DNA of 64,000 nucleotides from Sclerurus mexicanus (GCA_013396755.1 VWZF01002253.1:237123-301122); one strand, 5' to 3'. Numbered from the stretch's first letter, positions 22,863-34,633 are shown. Made by a program: numbers and translations. Notes: generated from the letters alone by a model not told the origin.

Positions 22863-25186
22863 TCTTTTTTGAAGGTCTGTTGCATCCTTTGAGGGACGCT
22901 CCTCCATTTCTGTATGTCCAGATTTCTTGTTTTTAGGACACCAGGATTGCATCCAGTGTCAGTTCAAGGAGCTGAACCGTTGGTTATACCTCGATGACTG
23001 ACATTATTCACCCAGAATTGATAGAAGTCTTGATTTTCTCCAGACTTGATTTAGAAAGGATTGAGTTCCACCTTCACAAGCAGACCTGTTTTACCCTACA
23101 AAGCAACAATAACACCAACATCCAACTAGGAAACCCACAAATCTCCATCAACAGCTCTTTTTCCTGTATTACATTTTCCCTTTACTACTGGACATATGTC
23201 AGGAGAGGGATTTAATAAAATATGACACTTAATCCTGGCACCTTTCTGGCACCACAGAGCACACTAAAAAAAACCAAACCCATGTACTTTACAACAACAT
23301 AGGAGCAAGATTTTTGGCAACAGTCTCTGAAAATATGTCAGCCAGGCGTGAAATACTCATTTAAAGCCCTGAATAAAGATATATGTGCACAAGGGAATAT
23401 GCCCGAACCAAACAACATCAAGAACATTTGATCTCCCAGATTCTGGAGCCATTAAATCCTCTTGCAAACCTTGAGCTCAGATTTCAATTCCTTACCTTGA
23501 GGGAGAGGCCTGTCCTACATCATACTGGGCAATAAATCTAAATATTGATGGGAAAAGCAGAGGAGACACCTACTGAATAGTGGAAGCAGATTTTGTTAAA
23601 GCTCCTACGTATCCTGTCCAGAAACAAAAGCCATGTTTGATTATCCCCAATTATGGCTGCTGTGATTCAGGGCTTGAATCAAAGTCAACCAGAGCAGTTT
23701 CCCTCCCTCTGCTGTTCCTCGTAGGAGGCCACATGTGAACGCTCCCCATTCTTGGACACCACTGCAAACCTGAATTAACGTGCCCTATTCACGGCACTCA
23801 AACATCCTGTTTAGGGGCTGATAAGGTTGCCAAGAACACTCAAAAGGGAAATGCCAGCCTTTGAGATGCCTGAACAACATTAATAGACAACCCTGGGGCG
23901 AATTCACTTTTATAAGAGCTTCAAACAAAGTCCTGGCTGCAGGAAGTTCTTAGCAGAGACTGGGGGGAGGCCCAGTCACAATTCCCATGGAATAGATGCC
24001 AAAAAAAGCGCCTTTTCACTGCTTGGAAAAGTCTTGCCCTTTGAATACTTGCATTGGATGACATTTCTGTAGTGAAAGAGGGAAGGTGGAGAGTTTGGGC
24101 CTTAATATCCAAGGAATTTACACAGTCCCTTAAGGAACTGGGAGCTCTGGGAAGAGGTTGAGGGTCTTATGAAGGCTCTGGTTGTGTTGCTTAGGTTTGA
24201 AAACGCACGAGGGAACAGTAGCTTGGGGCAGCACGTGGAGTTCTCCCTTCTGACAGCAGCTCTGAAAAACTCCACCTTTCACTGAGAAATGATTTCTCCT
24301 CCCTAAGAAAACTGGAATCTCTTATGGATCAGAAATGCTGAATTTTGGTTTGGTTTTTGAACGTTTCCCTTCAATGGTGAGGGGCGTTTTGACATCTCTT
24401 TGTTGATGTTTGAATTTGTGAAGGAGCTCATCTTTGTCCCTTCAGAGCACCTTAAGGACACCAGTGAATCCATCCCTGGGGATATCTCTGGCATGTTACA
24501 CCAAACACTCCTCAAGCTGCTCTGTCTTGCATTTCCTTGTGTTGTTTTTGTCCTCTACGTTCTTTCATTGCCCTTCACTCTTTTTGGGGTTAGTTCTGCC
24601 TTTGCACAGCAACCAGTTTGGGTGCCCAGATCCACATCATGGACTTCTTGCTGCCCAAGTACAAATCTTTAAGGCTTTTATCAGCAGCGAAATCATATGA
24701 GAAACTTATAATTTGGTGAACTGGAACTAGAGACATAAAGTGTGATCAGCTTGTGCCAGATGAGCAGAACTGTTTTGGGGTGGGCATGGAAGGATAGGCC
24801 AGCAAGGCTGAGTGAAATAGAAGACAGTAATTTTCCATGATTTCTGCACTTCCACAGCCTTATCTGACATTTTTGGAAAGGGTTTCTTGCCCAGAGCTCT
24901 TGAGAAGCCAGAAGCATTGACTTAGAACTCTTGGAATTTGGATGTGAGGTTTCTTCTCCCGCTGCAGAGAGTTCACTCTGGAGAACCTGCCTTGGTTTTT
25001 GGCCCAGCTGAGTCAGGAAAAGTGATTCCCAGATTCTTTCCTTTACATCCCAGGCTCCATCCCACTGTCTAGGGTGGCTCAGCAGCTGCTCACACACAAC
25101 TTGAAGGGCACATGTCAGAGGGATGACAGACAGGACCGCTCCAGCTGTACCAAGGCTGAGAAAGCAGAGCCCTGAAGTCTTTAAAT
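22863..25186. other. unique non-coding DNA, ~2.3 kb
   Basis: One of the longer CR1-free stretches. No exon recognised. The 168-codon minus-strand frame at 24693-25199 runs into a CR1 end and shows no domain. Confidence 0.45.
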
Positions 25187-25245
25187 CCCATAAAATCATT
25201 AGGTTTGGAAAAGACCTTTAAGATAATCAGGCCCAACTCTAAATC
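25187..25245 (-). mobile_element. CR1 fragment, class B 3' end
   Basis: Antisense 'AAAATCATTAGGTTTGGAAA' and 'AGACCTTTAAGATAATCAGG', then decay. About 60 bp. Confidence 0.82.
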
Positions 25246-26835
25246 CCACTATTAGATGCTATGGAATTCCTCAGGAATCCTTCTCCAAAGACACCCAAAT
25301 TCTTGCCAGGGCCATGTACAAAGTGGAGGGGGTTGAGTCCACACTGCAGCCCAGGTGCAGCTTTGAGGTGGCTGTGGACTCGAATCTGCCAAAGGTTTGG
25401 GAATGGGAAGGACGGGGAAAAGAGCCACTGGAATATTGGGCATCTGAATTTAGAGGTGAACTGAGCCTGCACTGAGTTCTTCAGTTTTATCTGTGTTGAT
25501 TGCACACGAATCAAAAGGAAGTGATTTACAAGAACAATCACTGTGAAATCTTAGACTCAGCCTTGCAAAACCTTCCTGGTCTCATGTCCCATTCTCTCAT
25601 TGATTAGTCTGAGAACAAGGAAAAGTCTGAGCTTGTGCCATTCCCTTGCAAAGTCAATTCCCCTTTTCAGAGACCTTCTGAATTTGAAGATTTCCAGCAA
25701 TAATTGATTTTCTCCTTAGAAAAAAAAATTAAAAATTCTGAAACTCCTATTCCTTCTTTCTCTCCCTTGATCTGCTTCTGCTTTTCATCCATTTATTTGG
25801 ATAAACTTTAACATTAAAATGGTTTATATCAGAGGTTTGTATCAGGAGCTGGGAAGTTCTTAATAGAGCTTTAAATATTTTTTAATCGGTGCTTTATTTT
25901 TCTTTCTCTTGTTTCCTGAGTGCAAAGGATACTGTAGGAAAAGCATTTGCTGAAAACCCCTCCAGCACACCCAGGTTAGAGGGGTGTTTGGGCAGAACCA
26001 AACGTTGCTACTACATGCCAAAGCTTTTTCTGGATCAAATCACCCCAGAAAACTCTTATTTCATACGAGTTCCCACCTTTTCTATTGGCAGGTGGTACAA
26101 AGTACAGATCTACTCATAATGCCTGCGAGGAATGTGGAGGGATTTGTTGGAAAACTAGTTACCAAATCCCAGTTTGGACACCCAAGAGTGTGTGAGACAC
26201 AGGTTAAGGTGAGATGAGTCAGGATCCTGCTCCCTTTGTCTGGTGCCTGGAAGACAGGAGATGTCTCCAGGGTTTCTCTCTGAGTCATGCCCAGAGTGAG
26301 TCATGCCCAGATTGTCATTCCATGATTTTGACAACCAGCACATCCACAGTAGCACTCTGATGTCAGTGGCCTTTTGATGATTTTAAATCCCAGCTAAAGG
26401 TAAAACACATAGAAGGCCCAAAATAGACACCCGAGTTCCAAAGGTTTATTAAACTTCAAGTTTTCTGGAAAAAAACCAAAAACAGTACTTGTACTTTATA
26501 TTATGAAATTTTATGCCAGAGGGTGCAGCCTTTCACCCCAAACGAGCTGATAAACAAGGACACCCTGCAGGATTGATGGAGGGGTTTCAGCTCCTTTGGG
26601 TTTTTTTCAGAATCTGACATAGGGGGATTTCTTTTTTATTGCTCCTCTTGGTATTACTCTGGTGAAAACTTTCTGTCTCAGAGATTTTGAAGTTCAATGT
26701 CTTTTCTGTGACCAGTTTCCTGATTTCCCTTCCAGTTTTAGATATTTCTGTCCCTCGATGGTAGTGAAAGGCAGTTACCTGGGGATTAAACAGAGTTTGT
26801 TCAGGAATTTAACTAAAATATTGGTAAAATCTTAA
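25246..26835. other. unique non-coding DNA, ~1.6 kb
   Basis: Not recognised. A 16-base direct repeat (GTGAGTCATGCCCAGA-like) lies at 26281-26312. Confidence 0.45.
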
Positions 26836-27300
26836 AATCAGAGAATCATTAAGGTTCAAAAAGACCTCTAAGATCATCAAGTCCAACTGTTCCCCCAGCA
26901 CTGCCAAGGTCACCACTAAACCATGTCCCTAAGCACCACATCTACATGTTTTTTGAACATTTCCAGGGATGGCGATTCCACCACTTCTCTGGGCAGCCCC
27001 TTTCAGTGCTTTACAACCTTCTCAGTAAAGAAATTTCTCCTAATATCCAATCTAAACCTCCCCTGGCACAACTTGAAGATGTTTGCTCTTGTCCTGTCAC
27101 TTGGTCCTTGGGAGAAGAGTCTCCCAGTCTCCCACCTGGCTACAACCTTCTGTCAGGGAGTTGCAGAGAGTGAGAAGGTCCCCTCTGAGCCTCCTTTTCT
27201 CCAGGCTGAGCCCCGCTAGGTGCCTCAGCTTCTCCTGGTGCTCCACATCCTTCCCCAGCTCTGTTGCTCTTCTCTGGACAAGCTCCAGAGTGTTTTCCTC
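26836..27300 (-). mobile_element. CR1 fragment, class B, ~465 bp with ORF2 tail
   Basis: Antisense copy from 'AATCAGAGAATCATTAAGG' through 'CACCACTAAACCATGTCCC', 'GGGATGGCGATTCCACCAC' and 'CTCCTAATATCCAATCTAAA' to 'CTTCTCTGGACAAGCTCC'. The minus strand reads LSLEKRRLRGDLLTL and CNSLTEGCSQVG. Low divergence makes it one of the younger-looking antisense copies. Confidence 0.96.
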
Positions 27301-28141
27301 CAGAAAGAAGTGAAGTGACATTCTCCACCTTTTGCAACCATTCCCAAACTTCTCGGAAGTTTCTCCAGGCAGTGAAGCTTCTGTTTTATGTGCACACGAA
27401 GACAGGACTTATGCCCTGGAACAACATGAATGTCAGAGTAATGCTTGGAGATCTTTGCTGCCCTGAACTGACCCTGATGTGTTTTGTAGAGCTTTGCCCC
27501 ATGGTTGATCAGGGCAGGTGAAAAACGGCAGTAGATCCATGATATTTGTCAGAAGAAGTGGCCGCCACTTCTGCCTCTGCCCCCGAACTGAGCTGTGACT
27601 TCCACACCACCATTTCAGCCCTCCTGGGCTTTGACTTTGCTGTTCACTTGCCATGCTCCGTTAATTGCTTTGAAAGCTGTGATGAAGGGAAGTACCTGTC
27701 TGCAGGCTGTCACTGCTGGTTTGTGTCATCTGGTAAATCCATTTGCTTTCATGTCCGTGCAGCAGCTTCAACCTCCCCACCCCATCGCCCCCGTTCAATA
27801 GCTCGGCAGCTGCCAGAGCAGCTTCAAACAAATCGGGTTGATATCGCAACAATTTCATCAACTCTCAGGGACAATAAAGAGGGAATTGAGTTTTTGGGGC
27901 TCTCTCTCCTGTCCTCATGTTGCCTCTGTGCTCCACTCACTGTGGAATTCCTCACTTGGAAGAGTTTCAGCTGGAAATAGAGGTCAAAGGCTGAGGAGGG
28001 TATTTGCTTCCACTGGCCGTGGCCATCACACAGGGGATGTTGTTCTGTCACACCTCATATCAGCCAGGGCATCTTCTGTAGGAAATATTTCTTGGGATAA
28101 GACAGGCCTGTGTCTTGTTATATGACCCCTCTTATCAATCA
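27301..28141. other. unique DNA, slightly CpG-richer than its surroundings
   Basis: Contains several CpG sites around 27770-27845. The plus-strand frame of 144 codons (27546-27980) shows no domain. A diverged exon cannot be excluded, but no good splice pair was found. Confidence 0.4.
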
Positions 28142-28263
28142 GCCAGATTGGATGGAATTTTGAGCAAGCTGGGCTATTGGAAGTTGTCCCTGCACATGGC
28201 GGTGGGTTGGAATGAGGTCATCTTGAAAGTCCCTTCCAGCTCAAACATTCTGTGATTCTATGA
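28142..28263 (+). mobile_element. CR1 fragment, class A 3' end
   Basis: Sense 'GCCAGATTGGATGGAATTTT', 'GAGCAAGCTGGGCTATTGG', 'GTTGGAATGAGGTCATCTTG' and a terminal 'TCTGTGATTCTATGA' that preserves the ATTCTATG octamer. Confidence 0.94.
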
Positions 28264-29862
28264 CCAAAAAGAATAGGCACGTCAGGAGCCTGATGATCCT
28301 CTACAAGCAGAAAACCCAGCACAGGTGATTTCCTGCACTGGGAATCAAAGGAGTTAAGTGATATGGAAGAGTCTTATGAGCAGGACTCAGGCAGAGCCCT
28401 GCAGGGGACTGATGGGCAAGGAATGACTTCGTTGCACAACGTTCCATCTCCTGTTAAGGGAAAGGAGACACAGGTCTGCTGTGTGATCATTTGTACCTCT
28501 CTGGCACGTCCAGTTTGATGGGTATCTCAAGAATCAGTTAAGCTGGTGAGCAATTAAAGTTGAATTTGCATCTGCACCCGAAATTGAAATGCTGGATGGA
28601 TTAATTTTGAAGAGCTGCTGCCTTTCATTGAAGGAAGCACTAACTGATCAGATCTATATGCATTTTTAGGTAGTATTTCTCCCTACAAAGAGAGAGATGC
28701 TGCCATGAAACTCCAGGAAATCTCTGCTTTGCTCAGCACATTGATTCTGGGCGATAAATGTTCCCAGCAGCTCTTCCAGGTAAAGAGAAGGCTGTTACAT
28801 GACTTCATTCCATGAAACCCTAATTCCCACAATACAGAGAGTTTATCAGCCACAGAAGTAGCAATGAAGGAATTTTCATCCCAAACTGCATTAAATGCAT
28901 CAGCATGAGGATATGTGGCAGCACAAGGAGTAGAGTTTTATTTCCAGCAACTTGCATGTCTGTGTTTGTCTTAAAGAGCTGTGAAAATTCCTTTAGAAAC
29001 CCTGGATTTGGGATGGGTGGAGTAACACCAGGCAGAGTCTGTTTGTGCAGGAAAACAGTGTCGCCCTGCCAGCAGTGAAAGGGCAGGTGGGAAAAAGGAG
29101 GTTTTTTCACTGCAAAAAAAATATTGGGCAAGATTATTTTTTATGTGCTGCAACACCCAGTGGAGCTGTGCCCAGAGAAAACAGCAAAACTCCATTTGCA
29201 GGGCTGAAATCGCCACATGTGTTGTCAATGGAGCAAGAAGAAGAAGAAAAAGAAAGAAAAAAATACATATAAACAGAATAAAAAGATCTAGTTACAAGCT
29301 GAGATAGAAAAACAGCTTTTAAAATGAAAATTCAGTTTGATTCTTCCCACTTCTGAAGCTCTGGAGGGTTATTGAAGCACAGGAATTTTCATTATTTTGT
29401 ATTTTTGACCCAAATTGAGTTAAGGAAAGTGTGACATCCTGAAGAGACTCAGCACACTCCCTCCATCAGAAATTTTGTATATTAAATACACAACATATTC
29501 AATATAATGTACTTTAAATATGCATTTTTCTGAGGCTGCCAACTTCTCACAACCTCCACTCCAAGGGTGTGATTTTTTGCTCTGCAGAATAAGCACCTTC
29601 AGGCTTTGAAGGTGCCTGGAGGAAAGATGTTCCCTCCAGAGCATCTACCAGGGGTTTTCTTCTGTTTCCATAGCCAGGGAAAACCAGGTCCTGGCTGTCT
29701 GGGATGTCCAAGGGCCGTCATTGTTTGCTGGGTCTGGGAATGATGCCTCTGAATATCAAACTATGGATGGTTTAGACACTGACTTGGCATCAGATATCGG
29801 GAAAAAAATTCTTAATTCTGATGGTGATGGAGTTCTGCAAGAGTTCCAAATAATATTATTTA
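28264..29862. other. unique non-coding DNA, ~1.6 kb
   Basis: Holds an imperfect GAA/A-rich tract at about 29236-29265. Nothing else recognised. Confidence 0.45.
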
Positions 29863-30100
29863 ATAGAATCATAGAGTGGTTTGGATTGGGAGGTACCTTC
29901 AAGATCATGCAGTTCCAACTATCTGCCATGGGCAGGGACACCTTCCACCAGCCCAGGTTGCTCCAAGCCCTGTCCAACCTGACCTTGGACACTTCCAGGG
30001 ATGGGGCAGCCACAGCTTCTCTGGGCAACCTGTGCCAAGGCCTCCCCACCCTCCCAGGGAGAAATTCCTTCCCAATGTAAATCTGCCTTCTTTCAGTTTT
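29863..30100 (-). mobile_element. CR1 fragment, class A, well preserved
   Basis: Antisense copy from 'TAGAATCATAGAGTGGTTTG' through 'CTGCCATGGGCAGGGACACC', 'CACTTCCAGGGATGGGGCAG' and 'AAATTCCTTCCCAATG' to 'CTTCTTTCAGTTTT'. High similarity to the 48931 and 61711 copies. Its truncated 5' side lies close to the G-free tract that follows. Confidence 0.95.
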
Positions 30101-30134
30101 CCTTCCAGGGTTTTCACCATGGACTGATAGCAGG

Positions 30135-30220
30135 AAAAAAAACTAAAAAAAAAACCACCCAAAAACAAAACCAAAACTAAAACCAACCAAAAAAAAACCC
30201 AACTAAACAAACCAACAAAC
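30135..30220 (+). repeat. A/C-rich, G-free low-complexity tract
   Basis: 86 bases with no G on the plus strand, made of A runs separated by C, CC and CCC (AAAACCAAAACTAAAACC-like). The minus strand is therefore T/G only. Near-identical in style and length to the tract at 47578. Confidence 0.93.
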
Positions 30221-30486
30221 GAAGCCTAAAATCCACAATGTGCTTTAATTATGATATAACAACATAATGACTCCTTGGTAATAGCTTGGCCATTAATTAG
30301 TGTATAGTTAGTAAAATGAAGCACCACTTTTCTTCCATTTTCAGTTCAGAGGAATTCATGAGTCACTAAGGGTTTTAAAGGGACAACACTGCAGTCCATG
30401 ATGGAATTTTAGTCAGAGCACTATGACAAGTGCTGGCAATTGGAAATTTGATCCTTCCTACTGGATTTTGGGTCGTTCCTGCACGA

Positions 30487-30842
30487 TTTTGCAGCCCAGA
30501 AAGCCGATCGTATCCTGGGCTGCATCAAAACCAGAGTGGGCAGCAGGTTAGGGAGGTGATTCTACTTCTCTGCTCCTCTGCTGTGAGACCCTTCAGTGCT
30601 GCTCTGGGATCCCCAGCTCAGGAAGGATGTGGAGCTGTTGGAGTAAGTCCAGAGGAGGCACCAAGATGATCAAAGGGATGGAGCAGCTCTGCTCTGAGGA
30701 AAGACCGGGAGTTATGGGATTATTCACCCTGGAAAAACTGGATGAGGCTATGAGCAACCTGGTCTATGGAAGGTGTCCCCAGCTGGAAATGGATGGTCTT
30801 GAAGGTCCCTTCCAACCCAAGCCATTCTAGGATTCTATGATA
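30487..30842 (+). mobile_element. CR1 fragment, class A, internally deleted
   Basis: Sense copy reaching further 5' than the others: 'GCAGCCCAGAAAGCCGATCG', 'TATCCTGGGCTGCATCAAAA', 'GGGAGGTGATTCTACTTCTC' (ORF2 residues like REVILLLCS). It runs to 'TTCACCCTGGAAAA', then jumps at about 30737 to 'CTGGATGAGGCTATGAGCAA' and finishes with a normal 3' end 'TTCTAGGATTCTATGA'. Roughly 300-400 bp of consensus between these points are missing. Confidence 0.95.
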
Positions 30843-31770
30843 ATTTTAGGAAAGAGCAGTTCCCAGCAGCAAAATGGAATGTTTGGTTGCCTTGAAATAA
30901 ATGTGGTGACCTGAATTCTTGCAGCAAAAGGAACCTCAGTTTCTGGTGTCGCTTCTTTCAGTGGTGACCTTGGGAGGGATTTAAAGAAATACCAGGCCAG
31001 GATAAAGTAAGTTTTGTATGGAACAGCAAATATTGAACAATCCGGCTCCTAGAAAGGTTAAATGCCTAAAAGTCAGTAAGAGCTGTGGGAATACGATCCC
31101 AAACCCACAATCCACAGGGATCCACAGGGAGCTGCTGACTTAGCTGGCTGGAGATCAGGGCAGTGCTGAGGAGTTTGTCTCTCTGTGGCAGAGACATCAA
31201 AGCAAGTCAAGTCCTCAACATTCAGGCACCAAATCCACATCCCACATCTCATCTCATCTTCTGCTCCAGGCACGTTGTTCACACCCAGATTGGTGACCAG
31301 CAAAGCCCACGCTTAGGAGATTAAGGATGAGATAAAGCATATTGGGGGTTCCCAAATCCAGGCCCTTGAGGACATTCTGATTTAAATCAGTTTCTTCCAG
31401 CAGCTCACATTCCCTCACACCCCTCAAATGCCCTGTAAAGGGCAAATCTTGCTGCAGGAAAGGTAAGGGCAGCACGTTCAGTCCCCTGAGACTTTTGCTG
31501 ACTCAAGACAGAATTCAGAGAGTTGTGGAAGTGCCTCCAGGTGCATTTCTTGAGGGGAGGATGGGAGAAGTTGCAGCTCTGCACCTGCAGTTATTTGTTC
31601 TAAGTGCGCCTCGATTTTCAGTTTAATGGGCAATGAAACATCCTGCTGTCATTCAAACTGCCTTGAATTGGCTTTTTTTCCCTTAAAAGATAAATTATAA
31701 ATGAAAAAGGTGACATATCCAACATGAACAAAAGGATACAACACCCTGAAAAGTTAAATGCACCGAAATT
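30843..31770. other. unique non-coding DNA
   Basis: No element recognised. Two tandem copies of TCCACAGGGA lie at 31111-31130. Confidence 0.45.
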
Positions 31771-31899
31771 TCAAGACGAGGTTGGATGAGGATTTGAGCG
31801 ACGTGGTCCAGTGGAAGGTGTCCCTGCCCATGGCAGGGGTTGGAACAGGAAGGTGTTTAAGGTCCTTTCCAACCCAAACCATTCCAGGATTCTGTGATC
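31771..31899 (+). mobile_element. CR1 fragment, class A 3' end
   Basis: Sense 'GACGAGGTTGGATGAGGATT', 'GTGGTCCAGTGGAAGGTGTC', 'CTGCCCATGGCAGGGGTTGG' and a terminal 'CCAGGATTCTGTGA'. Confidence 0.95.
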
Positions 31900-32212
31900 A
31901 CCCAGCTGAGGGATTAACGTGATCTCAAGGTTGGGTTGATCCTGCAACAGGAAAGGGAGTGGAAAAGCCAACAGAGAAGAGGACTTTGGAGGCATTGGAA
32001 GAGCCCAAAAGAGCTGGGGTGGGGAAGAATGTTGTGGGATGCACCTGATGGAGGAGAAGAGGAGAGAAAGCAGAGAGCAGGGCGGTATTTGGTGCTGTTA
32101 TGCCAGAAGCACATCCCACTCACACCAGGCTTTGCCTTGAGTGCCACAGGACCCAGCTGGGCTTTCCAGTCCTTCAGAGGGGTGAGAGTCTGTGTTGGCA
32201 ACCACAGACTCC

Positions 32213-32443
32213 TGGAATCCTGTAATGGTTTGGGTTGGAAGGGATCTTCAAGACCATCTCCTTCCAACCCTCTGCTATGGGCAGGGACACCTTCCACTAG
32301 ATCAGGTTACTCAGAGCCAAATTCAGCCTGACTTTAAACACTTCAAGGGATGGGGATTCCACAACCTCTCTGGAAACCTCTGTCAGTGCCTCATAACCCT
32401 TATAATAAAGAACTTCTTCCAAATATCTGATCTAAACCTCCTA
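32213..32443 (-). mobile_element. CR1 fragment, class A
   Basis: Antisense copy from 'AATGGTTTGGGTTGGAAGGG' through 'CTGCTATGGGCAGGGACACC', 'CAAGGGATGGGGATTCCAC' and 'TAATAAAGAACTTCTTCC' to 'CTGATCTAAACCTCC'. Weak similarity may reappear near 32590-32640 ('CCTTTCCAGTTCCACTGG'), but I could not bridge it. Confidence 0.94.
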
Positions 32444-33244
32444 AAATCAGATGGACTTTTGATTTGCCCAATCTGTCTGTCTCACTCTCCTTTGTGCGTT
32501 TTGCAGTGAGTTGGAATGATTTCCACAGCAATTCCCATGCTTTGCAGCCTTGTACCTTGGCCTGAATGCCATTCCCACATCCTGGTTGGGAAAAGCCCTT
32601 TCCAGTTCCACTGGAGTCCTCCTGCTACAGAAAGGAAGGGAGAAAAGGCCCTTTGTGGCTCTCAGAGTTCTGAAGTGTTTGGTGTCAAAAGAATCTTTCT
32701 GAGTTCTCTGCTAAAAGCCAGGAGGTGTATTTTTGGAAGGCAGAAGTTCCTCCGAGAGCACCCAGCAGAACAAATTGCAACAATCACTTGACAAAATCTT
32801 CTAAATTAAATTTCAGATTAAAAACCTCATGGAAATTAAACTGATAATCCATGCATTAAAAGCAAAGCAAATCAGGCTACTTGAGAGGCGCTTTCTGAAG
32901 GGGAAATCACAGCCCCACATCTCTAAGCTGCGAGTTCCTGACACTTGGGTGCAGTGGAGCTGCAAGACCTTCAGATCACAGAGGAAAGCTCTGTTCTCTT
33001 CTGTAATAATGTTTTCATCCCACCTTGTTTTTAGACACCAGATCTGTTATTAAGGGGCCAGAACCACCTTGTGGGGGATTTGTGTGTGTGTGGAGGGGAA
33101 GGGATGGGTCAAACCTCACAGAGGTGGAGTGGCCTCGTATCCCTCATGGCAGCCCCTGGAACCCACATGTGGAATTCTTGGAATACCTTTTAGCTTGGAA
33201 CAGCCCAGGAAAACTATAACACCCCACAGCTCCTGGATCCCATA
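32444..33244. other. unique non-coding DNA
   Basis: Possibly some eroded CR1 at the left, otherwise nothing recognised. Short GT run at 33081-33092. Confidence 0.4.
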
Positions 33245-33740
33245 ACCCAGCTCAGATGGGCAGCACAGGGAGGACACTGCCCCTCACCATGGCCTGGAAC
33301 TCCAGAGTAGCCAGTGGGTCAGAGGCCCCACCTGGGTGGGTTTGGCCACAAGGACCAGAGCAGATAAAACCAAAGGCATGGGTAGATGTGCCATGTGTCA
33401 CAGCCCTGCCATCTGGACCTGGGAGAGCTGCTCTGCCACGAGGTTCCACCAGGATCTCTTCCTCTCTCTTCTTGCTCCCTCTGCTTCTCTTTCTTTGCTC
33501 CTTTCTTGATGCTTTGGGTGGCTTGGAGATGGAGGGACTGGATTTTGACTTGGATGTTGTGGAGGGATTGGATCTTGACTTAAGTGCTGTGGATTAGTGT
33601 GTGCTGGGTTGGTATTGTGGTGGTGCATTTTGTTTGGCTCGTGTGGTGTCCTTTTTAAACCTTTGCCAAGTTCCTTTATTTTCTCTCATAAATTATAAAT
33701 AAAAATACCCCTTGGGAACAAATCTGGGGCTTATTCCCTT
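33245..33740 (+). other. LTR-like or transcript-end-like stretch, unassigned
   Basis: A TATA-like CAGATAAAACC near 33360 is followed by a pyrimidine-rich stretch (33450-33510), a tandem ~30-bp repeat (33525-33590) and AATAAAAATACCCC around 33700. This order resembles an old LTR (U3-R-U5) or a gene's 3' end. I could not find paired TG...CA ends or match a family, and the 113-codon frame here has no known domain. Confidence 0.3.
33525..33590 (+). repeat. imperfect ~30-bp tandem duplication
   Basis: The phrase GGACTGGATTTTGACTTGG recurs about 30 bases later as GGATTGGATCTTGACTTAAG, with TGTTGTGGA between. Two diverged copies. Confidence 0.75.
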
Positions 33741-34551
33741 AACGTGCTTTACTTGGTCACATTATCCTTTGCATTGCTCCCTAACTGTGGTTCAGTGATC
33801 TGTTAAAATTAATTTCATATTAATTGTTTTAAACCCGACAGCATCCTGTGCTGCTCTGGGTGAGCAATCGCCTTTCTCTGCTGGGAAACAGTTTTGGCAT
33901 TTCATTTGGAAAAAAGTAATTAACTGCACGGGTATGCTTAGTTGAGTAAGTCATTACAATCTCTGACTTACGCAAATGAAGACTGCTGAAGTATAATTCC
34001 AACTGAGATAACCCCACACATACATAAACTTTTAATTTGCACAGTCCGGCAGAATATTTGTGGGCAAATAAAAGCTGATTTTGGGTTAATTTATCAATCT
34101 CTGGTGCGCCATCAATTTGCAAGGGGGAGGGAGCTCAGGATGCAGCAGAGGATCCTTCTTGGCGCATCATTTGATGGGGAACATGATGCAGCCACGGGTG
34201 CAGACATCCCTGGGCTCATTTTCCAGCTGCTGTAGCATGAAACGTGTTTGTAGGGTCACTCTCCTCATATTCTGCCTGCTTTAATTATGATGTTTATGGT
34301 GTTATGAAGACAGGTGACCATGCTCATGGATTTTAGCAGTTTATTACTGGGTTACAAGTAACTGTCCTGGACTTCTTTGTTGAAACTTTATGTGTGTATT
34401 ATTGCTTTCTTTTTCCCTTCTTTATCACTTTCCTACAGTTTGTAGCTTTTTCTCTCTGAGAACAGAAAATTAACGTGCAGTTTCTTGGCCAGTTTAAGAC
34501 AAAAAGATGATGCAAAAGCTAAATAGGTACAAAGAAAGAGCCAGGAAACTT
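33741..34551. other. AT-rich unique block with homeodomain-type words
   Basis: Between 33800 and 34110 there are TTAATT twice, GTAATTAAC and a POU-like GCAAATGA in sequence free of mobile elements. It may be a conserved non-coding element, but that is inference from composition only. Confidence 0.35.
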
Positions 34552-34633
34552 TCATAGAATCATTAAATACCCTGAGTTGGAATTCAGTCAAACTTCTGGC
34601 CCTGCACAGGATCACCCCAAGAATTTTTCCCTA
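34552..34633 (-). mobile_element. CR1 fragment, class C 3' end
   Basis: Antisense 'TCATAGAATCATTAAATACC', 'CTGAGTTGG', 'CTTCTGGCCCTGCACAGG' and 'ATCACCCCAAGAATTTTTCC'. The segment between the first two blocks has a small deletion. Confidence 0.87.

Noticed and set aside
24693..25199. 168-codon open frame on the minus strand in unique DNA
   Set aside because: Starts inside a CR1 terminus, has no recognisable motif or splice pair, and overlaps other open frames.
27546..27980. 144-codon plus-strand frame in slightly CpG-richer sequence
   Set aside because: No domain or convincing exon borders; the opposite strand is also open in places. Left as unresolved unique DNA.
33256..33597. 113-codon frame with a leucine-rich segment and acidic repeats
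   Set aside because: The leucine run comes from a pyrimidine tract and the acidic repeats from the 30-bp tandem duplication. No known protein.
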